Shown here piece after piece: positions 5,800 to 9,417 of a stretch of 9,417 nt of DNA (the stretch's first letter is position 1; every line of letters begins with the position of its first letter). The DNA comes from Deltaproteobacteria bacterium (GTDB lineage: Bacteria; Desulfobacterota; Desulfobulbia; Desulfobulbales; VMSU01). A model generated the notes under the pieces. It made no database searches. It had not been told where the DNA came from and saw only the letters and a program-made list of their open reading frames with translations. The position numbers and the translations under genes are program-made. The stretch lies in contig JAJSAA010000276.1 of assembly GCA_024274995.1 (NCBI GenBank), positions 1-9,417 of the forward strand, given 5' to 3'.

Positions 5800-6378
5800 T
5801 TAAAGATTACAACGCACTGCGGTAAAATAAAATTTTTCGCCGGTGGAAGAAGTGACTGTAACCACAATGAGCTTGCTGTCTGATGTATTATTTAAACCAG
5901 GGGTATTATGATCTATAGCGGCCGTGTTGCTGGCAATATAGCTGACTTTTGCACTGCGTTGATAACCGGTCAGGGTAAAAGAATTATTGTCCTGGTCATG
6001 GAAGACATCTGTTTCAGAATAACCGTTATAATCATCAACATCGTTAAAAATTGGCCGGGACTCCCCCGCTTCAGGGCCTAATTTAGCATAAGGTGTTGCC
6101 GCCAGCGCACCGAGAACACGTTCAGACTCGGCAGTTTTAAGGGGGCCGCCGCCAGCAGGGGTGTTGTTATCCCATTTTTTTGCCATAATTTCGTCCACAA
6201 GTGATTGCCCCAGATTAACGGCCCTGATACGGATCAGAGGATCAGGGCTGTGACTTATTGAATTGAAAAAGGGCAGGAGGATCATAGACGAAAAACCAAG
6301 AATGACGATGGTTATGACCAGCTCGATCAGGGTAAACCCGGACTGGCAGATATGGTTTGTTGGTTTACGGGGCAACAT
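5800..6378 (-). CDS. MshD-like type IV prepilin-type protein
   Basis: The ATG at 6378 gives 192 residues: leader MLPRKPTNHICQSG, then the prepilin cleavage site and FTLIELVITIVILGF, with the conserved Glu at mature position 5 (residue 19). The hydrophobic helix covers about 15-37. LVDEIMAKKWDNNTPAGGGP at about 60-79 and FNDVDDYNGY at 111-120 resemble MshD-type minor pilins of MSHA systems. The product should be processed by prepilin peptidase and assembled from the inner membrane. The frame is open up to an ATG at 6435, but that start would overlap the upstream gene by 47 bases and give a 33-residue leader, so the shorter form is preferred; neither start has a strong ribosome binding site. 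It follows the unrecognised gene by 10 bases and precedes the mshP-like gene by 24, so the three are probably co-transcribed. Confidence 0.78.
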   Translation of the reverse strand: MLPRKPTNHICQSGFTLIELVITIVILGFSSMILLPFFNSISHSPDPLIRIRAVNLGQSLVDEIMAKKWDNNTPAGGGPLKTAESERVLGALAATPYAKLGPEAGESRPIFNDVDDYNGYSETDVFHDQDNNSFTLTGYQRSAKVSYIASNTAAIDHNTPGLNNTSDSKLIVVTVTSSTGEKFYFTAVRCNL

Positions 6379-6388
6379 TAAATATCGT

Positions 6389-6892
6389 CTATTTTTTCCT
6401 GTACCAGAGCCTGGTATCGGAACCTGATATTCCAAGAATCATATCTTTCAGATTCTTGCCGCATTGAATACAATATCCAGGATAGTTATTTATGTCATAG
6501 TTGCCGGAACTGACAATCTCAGGCGCAAGATGGGATAATAATGCTTTTTGCAACAAATCTGTTTCCTTTACCGGGGCGAATCGGTATGTTTCATGGGTGA
6601 AGCCGTAGCGTTCGTCAAAAATTAACAGTTCTATTTTATTCACTTTCTCCATGGCGGAGAAATGAGCGTATTGGGATTTTTTCGCTTCAACCGCCGCTTT
6701 TTTGATCCAGAGCCAGAGAGAGGCGTTTGTCACTTCAAGGCCATGTTTATGCAGCATCATATAAGACCATAAGGAATAATGCTCCAACTCTATATATCGC
6801 CGACTGGCAGGGCCGTTGCCGCTTTTTACAGTGCAGCGGATTAATTTCTGACTGTTCGGGGGAGTGGTTGACAAATCCATTGATTTTCTCAT
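6389..6892 (-). CDS. Unrecognised 167-residue protein with one CxxC
   Basis: I do not recognise a family. The protein has no signal peptide, no hydrophobic membrane helix and no prepilin leader, so it is probably cytoplasmic. Visible elements are an aromatic-rich stretch at 33-62 (YIELEHYSLWSYMM, then WLWIKK), a charged helix-like part at 64-90 and a single CIQCGKNL at 141-148, like one half of a zinc ribbon; no second CxxC is present. An in-frame TAA lies just upstream of the ATG at 6892, so no longer start is possible; Met5 at 6880 is an alternative. No good ribosome binding site is seen. It is the first gene of the minus-strand pilin group, 10 bases before the mshD-like ATG and divergent from mshC-like, which suggests a role linked to the pseudopilus or its control. 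It could also be a passenger gene. Confidence 0.6.
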   Translation of the reverse strand: MRKSMDLSTTPPNSQKLIRCTVKSGNGPASRRYIELEHYSLWSYMMLHKHGLEVTNASLWLWIKKAAVEAKKSQYAHFSAMEKVNKIELLIFDERYGFTHETYRFAPVKETDLLQKALLSHLAPEIVSSGNYDINNYPGYCIQCGKNLKDMILGISGSDTRLWYRKK

Positions 6893-6900
6893 CTGTTAAA

Positions 6901-6914
6901 AATTGGCGCCAATT
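6901..6914. promoter_or_regulatory. Perfect 14-base palindrome, candidate operator
   Basis: AATTGGCGCCAATT is fully self-complementary and ends nine bases upstream of the ATG at 6892, in a divergent gene gap. The position and symmetry suit a dimeric regulator that would control the minus-strand genes and perhaps both directions. No regulator gene is next to it, so this rests on the sequence alone. Confidence 0.35.
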
Positions 6915-6961
6915 AAGCAGGCTGTTACTGGGTTTTAATGGCAAAATTCCGCTCTTTAATC

Positions 6962-6980
6962 AAGGACAGCCCATGTCCTT
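6962..6980. repeat. Short hairpin in the divergent gap
   Basis: AAGGACA at 6962-6968 pairs with TGTCCTT at 6974-6980 around a five-base loop. Neither strand has a T-run directly after the stem, so it is not an intrinsic terminator. It may be an operator or a leader stem of the mshC-like transcript. Confidence 0.3.
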
Positions 6981-7082
6981 AAAAATCTACCAGGCATTTT
7001 TAGCAGTTTAACATAAAAAATCCGTAATGTCCGGTTAAGAGCCTGGCTTATGTCTCTTTGTAGACTGCAATCTGGAATTAAT

Positions 7083-7592
7083 ATGGTTAATAAAAATAAC
7101 AAAAATTCTAAACAGCTTAATGGCACTTTTTTTAAATATTCAACGGGATTCTCTTTAGTTGAACTTATTTTGATTATTGTGCTACTTGGAATTCTATCGG
7201 CTGCCGCCTACATCAAGTGGCCTGTCGGCCTGAACAATAGAGCGGCCGTGCTTGAGTTGATACGGGTAATACGTTACACCCAGCATGTGGCGACGACCAG
7301 GGTCTATGATCCTACCCATATATTAAGACTGCAGATCAACGCTAACAAATACACCATAACCGACGGCACGACAGCCATTTCAACAGAATATAACAATCAA
7401 TACCTACTTGGTGATTCCAGTATTACCCTTACCGGGATAACCCTTTATTACAACGGCCTTGGAGAACCGGTCAACAGCAGCGGTGTAGTTTTAAATTCCA
7501 TAACCTCCCCTTCTTTTACGGTGAACGGAACCTCGTATCTGACGGTATGCCCACAAACCGGTTATGTTCTGGAAGGATCAACATGCCCATGA
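7083..7592 (+). CDS. MshC / GspH-FimT-like prepilin-type protein
   Basis: From the ATG at 7083 the product has 169 residues. A 22-residue, lysine- and asparagine-rich leader ends in STG, followed by FSLVELILIIVLLGIL with Glu at mature position 5 (residue 27); the membrane helix covers about 23-42. The helix continues through LELIRVIRYTQHVATTR, and the C-terminal part is beta-rich, ending with LTVCPQTGYV, a close match to the PxTGYV end of GspH/FimT and MshC minor pilins. Cys156 and Cys168 could form a disulfide across the C-terminal loop. It is likely a minor subunit of an MSHA-like pilus. An ATG at 7050 would add 11 residues (MSLCRLQSGIN); the shorter start is preferred for its leader and a weak GGA seven bases upstream, but this is not certain. 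It is the first gene of the plus-strand pair and overlaps or abuts the mshO-like gene. Confidence 0.75.
   Translation: MVNKNNKNSKQLNGTFFKYSTGFSLVELILIIVLLGILSAAAYIKWPVGLNNRAAVLELIRVIRYTQHVATTRVYDPTHILRLQINANKYTITDGTTAISTEYNNQYLLGDSSITLTGITLYYNGLGEPVNSSGVVLNSITSPSFTVNGTSYLTVCPQTGYVLEGSTCP
7571..7577 (+). promoter_or_regulatory. Ribosome binding site of the mshO-like gene
   Basis: GGAAGGA, inside the end of the mshC-like gene, is five bases before the ATG at 7583 and eleven before the ATG at 7589. The spacing favours 7583; the second ATG overlaps the mshC-like stop as ATGA. Confidence 0.65.
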
Positions 7593-8395
7593 AATCAATA
7601 CAGAATATTTTCAGACACTCACAGGGTTTTACCCTTATTGAGTTAATCATCATCATTGTGATCCTTGGTATCTTCAGTACTATGGGCGCTGATTTTATCA
7701 GCAAGGCCTTTAAAGGTTTTCAGGCGGCCAATAGCAGAATGGAGATATTCGAAGAGGGCAAAGAGGCGATGACCAGGATGGAACGAGAGATAAATAATGC
7801 CATTCCCAACGCTGTCATAGTGACGACGGTGTCCGGCAGCCAGGAGCTGAGAATCGGGGTAATAGATGACAAGATCATGGTCTCTGACAATGTAACTGGC
7901 CATTATATAGAGTCTCCACCAACCGACAAGATTACTGATGACACAGGCGGTCTTGGGGCAGGCATTATTGTGTCCATCAACAATACGGCATGGAACACCT
8001 TTGCCAGCCCTGTTACACTTGATCGGAGGCTCTATAGAGTAACCGCAAAAACTGGAAAGAAAATGACTCTGGATCGTACCATCCCGCCGGATTCCCGCTC
8101 ACCCAGCAAGCGATTTTACGCGGTTGATAAGGCGATAAGATACTATTATGATTCTGCTTCGGCCCAGTTAAGACGTTCTGAAATTTCCATTAACGCAACA
8201 AATACCCCTCTTGATGATACAGCCTTTACGGCTGTAACCGGCTACCCACTGGCCACGGATGTCTCTAACTTGACCTTCCATTATACCCCCGGCACACCGT
8301 CACGTAACTCGGTGGTCACGGTAAGTTTTAAAATTACCAAAAATAACGAGAGCATCCTGTTTAACAAAGATATTCATGTCAGAAATATTCCATAG
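7583..8395 (+). CDS. MshO-like prepilin-type protein
   Basis: The 270-residue product begins MPMKSIQNIFRHSQG, a 15-residue leader, followed by FTLIELIIIIVILGIF with Glu at mature position 5 (residue 20); the hydrophobic helix covers about 16-35. After it comes the MEIFEEGKEAMTRMEREINN helix and NAIPNAVIV, the pattern of MshO and related minor pilins (PilW/GspJ-like), in which a helix ending in an arginine/glutamate-rich segment precedes a large beta-rich domain. The size, larger than the other three pilins, also fits that role. The gene overlaps mshC-like by 10 bases (7583-7592), with a good ribosome binding site at 7571-7577, so the two are translated from one message. It is convergent with the downstream kinase, 38 bases away. 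The pilin-like nature is certain; MshO versus PilW/GspJ is by resemblance. Confidence 0.75.
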   Translation: MPMKSIQNIFRHSQGFTLIELIIIIVILGIFSTMGADFISKAFKGFQAANSRMEIFEEGKEAMTRMEREINNAIPNAVIVTTVSGSQELRIGVIDDKIMVSDNVTGHYIESPPTDKITDDTGGLGAGIIVSINNTAWNTFASPVTLDRRLYRVTAKTGKKMTLDRTIPPDSRSPSKRFYAVDKAIRYYYDSASAQLRRSEISINATNTPLDDTAFTAVTGYPLATDVSNLTFHYTPGTPSRNSVVTVSFKITKNNESILFNKDIHVRNIP

Positions 8396-8433
8396 CCGTC
8401 CAGTATAAAAAAATCACCAATTAAACGCCACTC

Positions 8434-9417
8434 TCAGGTATTTGCTGAATTTAGAACCTCTCTAACCTTGAGGCGCAGTTCCCGGGGAGAAACAGGTTTG
8501 GCGATAAAGTTAAAGTTATCCTGCACAATGCCTTTATCTATGATGATATCTGCCGTATAGCCGCTCATAAACAGCACCTTAACAGCGGGCCTTATCCGGC
8601 GAATCGAATTACAGGCATCCTTACCGCTTTTCACAGGCATAACCACATCAAAAAGCAGGAGATCAATATCATCACCGAACTCAGAGAATTTGCGAATGGC
8701 ATCCTCGCCATCCACCGCGGCGATGACTCTGTAGCCCGATTCTTCGAGTACCAGGGTTAACAGTTTCCTGGCTTCCAGATTGTCCTCGGCAAGAAGAATG
8801 GTTTCAGTCCCCTTTAAGACCGGAACGGCAGCTTTGCGCTCTGCTGGGATTTGGCCTTCCTGTGAGACCAAAGGCAGATAAATTTTAAAGGTTGTACCAA
8901 TGCCGGTCTCACTATATACGGTAATCTGCCCCTTATGCTGTTTGATGATCCCATAGACGATGGAAAGCCCCAGGCCTGTACCCTTGCCAACGACCTTGGT
9001 CGTAAAAAAAGGCTCAAAAATCATCTGCCTGTTCTTCTCATCTATTCCCTTACCGGTATCGCTCAGCGATATCAGAGCGTAGACCCCAGGCTTTTCCAGT
9101 TCATGAAGACCGGCATCATGCTCATCTAATTCTACAACGCTGGTACCAATGGACAATGTTCCGCCCTGCGGCATAGCGTCCCTGGCGTTGGTACAAAGAT
9201 TCATGAGTACCTGTTCAATCTGACCGGTATCAACCATGACAAATATATTCTGTCTGCTGTAATTGATCTTGATGTTTATGTCTTCACCGATGAGCCTCAA
9301 CATCAGTTTGTGCACGCAGTCAATCAAACTGTTCAGCTCCGTCTTTTTCGGACTGAGCCTCTGTTTACGACTAAAGGCGAGAATCTGACGAGTCAGATCA
9401 GCGGCCCGTTCCGCCGA
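8434..9417 (-). CDS. Hybrid sensor histidine kinase, C-terminal part (partial)
   Basis: The frame is open to the right edge and reads in from outside the window, so the gene is 5'-truncated here; 327 residues are visible. The first residues (AERAADLTRQILAFSRKQ) are the end of a HisKA dimerisation helix; the phospho-accepting His lies beyond the edge. The HATPase domain follows, with N-box asparagines at 73 and 77 (VLMNLCTNARDAM), DTGKGID at 120-126 and GKGTGLGLS at 144-152. A C-terminal receiver domain covers about 203-325: acidic pair Glu211-Asp212, phospho-acceptor Asp257 (DVVMP), Ser285 and Lys307 (KPVS). This is an inner-membrane or cytoplasmic phosphorelay kinase; its sensor domains are not visible. 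It is convergent with the mshO-like gene. A relation to pilus control is possible but unsupported. A TTG at 9327 could be mistaken for the start, but the HisKA sequence clearly continues upstream. Confidence 0.93.
   Translation of the reverse strand, partial: SAERAADLTRQILAFSRKQRLSPKKTELNSLIDCVHKLMLRLIGEDINIKINYSRQNIFVMVDTGQIEQVLMNLCTNARDAMPQGGTLSIGTSVVELDEHDAGLHELEKPGVYALISLSDTGKGIDEKNRQMIFEPFFTTKVVGKGTGLGLSIVYGIIKQHKGQITVYSETGIGTTFKIYLPLVSQEGQIPAERKAAVPVLKGTETILLAEDNLEARKLLTLVLEESGYRVIAAVDGEDAIRKFSEFGDDIDLLLFDVVMPVKSGKDACNSIRRIRPAVKVLFMSGYTADIIIDKGIVQDNFNFIAKPVSPRELRLKVREVLNSANT

Larger units (their letters stand above)
6893..7082. other. Divergent intergenic region of the pilin cluster
   Basis: This 190-base AT-rich gap separates the leftward group (unrecognised gene, mshD-like, mshP-like) from the rightward group (mshC-like, mshO-like), so it should carry promoters in both directions. 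It contains a perfect 14-base palindrome (6901-6914) and a seven-base-pair hairpin (6962-6980). I could not identify a convincing -35/-10 or sigma-54 site on either strand. Confidence 0.5.

Noticed and set aside
6379..6435. Longer mshD-like frame starting at ATG 6435
   Set aside because: It would overlap the upstream gene by 47 bases and give an unusually long prepilin leader; the ATG at 6378 gives a normal 14-residue leader.
6901..6917. Sigma-54 promoter (TGGCGC then AAGCA)
   Set aside because: The -24 part is partly similar but the -12 GC element is wrong, and the match comes from the palindrome.
6962..6980. Terminator in the divergent gap
   Set aside because: No gene ends nearby and neither strand has a T-run right after the stem.
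6727..7011. Plus-strand open frame across the divergent gap
   Set aside because: It is mostly antisense to the unrecognised gene, shows no recognisable protein features and has no ribosome binding site.
8396..8433. Bidirectional terminator between mshO-like and the kinase
   Set aside because: The 38-base convergent gap contains no stem that I can pair.
9325..9327. Kinase start at TTG 9327
   Set aside because: The frame stays open for 30 more codons to the window edge and these encode a recognisable HisKA helix, so the gene continues beyond the window.

Overview
The window looks like chromosome from an anaerobic Gram-negative bacterium, most likely a Desulfobacterota (sulfate-reducer-like) lineage. 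This is an inference from gene content: a Kdo-pathway isomerase (LPS outer membrane), an Fe-S type PurF, a long MetF fused to a MetV-like cysteine-rich C-terminal domain, a corrinoid methyltransferase, an HdrC-like iron-sulfur protein at the left edge and MSHA-type pseudopilins. Most genes are on the minus strand.

Layout. 1-120: N-terminus of an HdrC-like [4Fe-4S] protein (minus, cut by the edge). 121-439: a gene-free region filled by a palindromic, mobile-like non-coding element with a long imperfect hairpin and inverted ends. 440-2808: kdsD and purF (minus), joined by a 4-base ATGA overlap. 2809-2985: purF leader, holding a second piece of the same repeat family as a compact hairpin. 2986-5311: metF/metV fusion and cobJ (minus), closely spaced; they connect one-carbon (methyl-tetrahydrofolate) chemistry with corrinoid synthesis. 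5395-8395: a split cluster of four pseudopilin-like genes: mshP-like, mshD-like and an unrecognised CxxC protein on the minus strand, diverging from mshC-like and mshO-like genes on the plus strand. 8434-9417: the C-terminal part of a hybrid sensor histidine kinase (minus), running off the right edge.

How the genes work together. The pseudopilins probably form minor components (priming or tip complex) of an MSHA-like type IV pilus or secretion pseudopilus; the major pilin, ATPases, platform protein and prepilin peptidase are not in the window. purF-kdsD is a housekeeping pair (purine and Kdo biosynthesis) with no direct biochemical link. The kinase is next to the pilin genes but convergent, so a link between them is not established.

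The least explained material is (a) the repeat family at 157-418 and 2827-2872, whose long hairpin is better paired, through G-U wobbles, as a minus-strand RNA, and (b) the unrecognised 167-residue protein placed inside the pseudopilin cluster. I found no tRNA, rRNA, CRISPR array, transposase or convincing intrinsic terminator.
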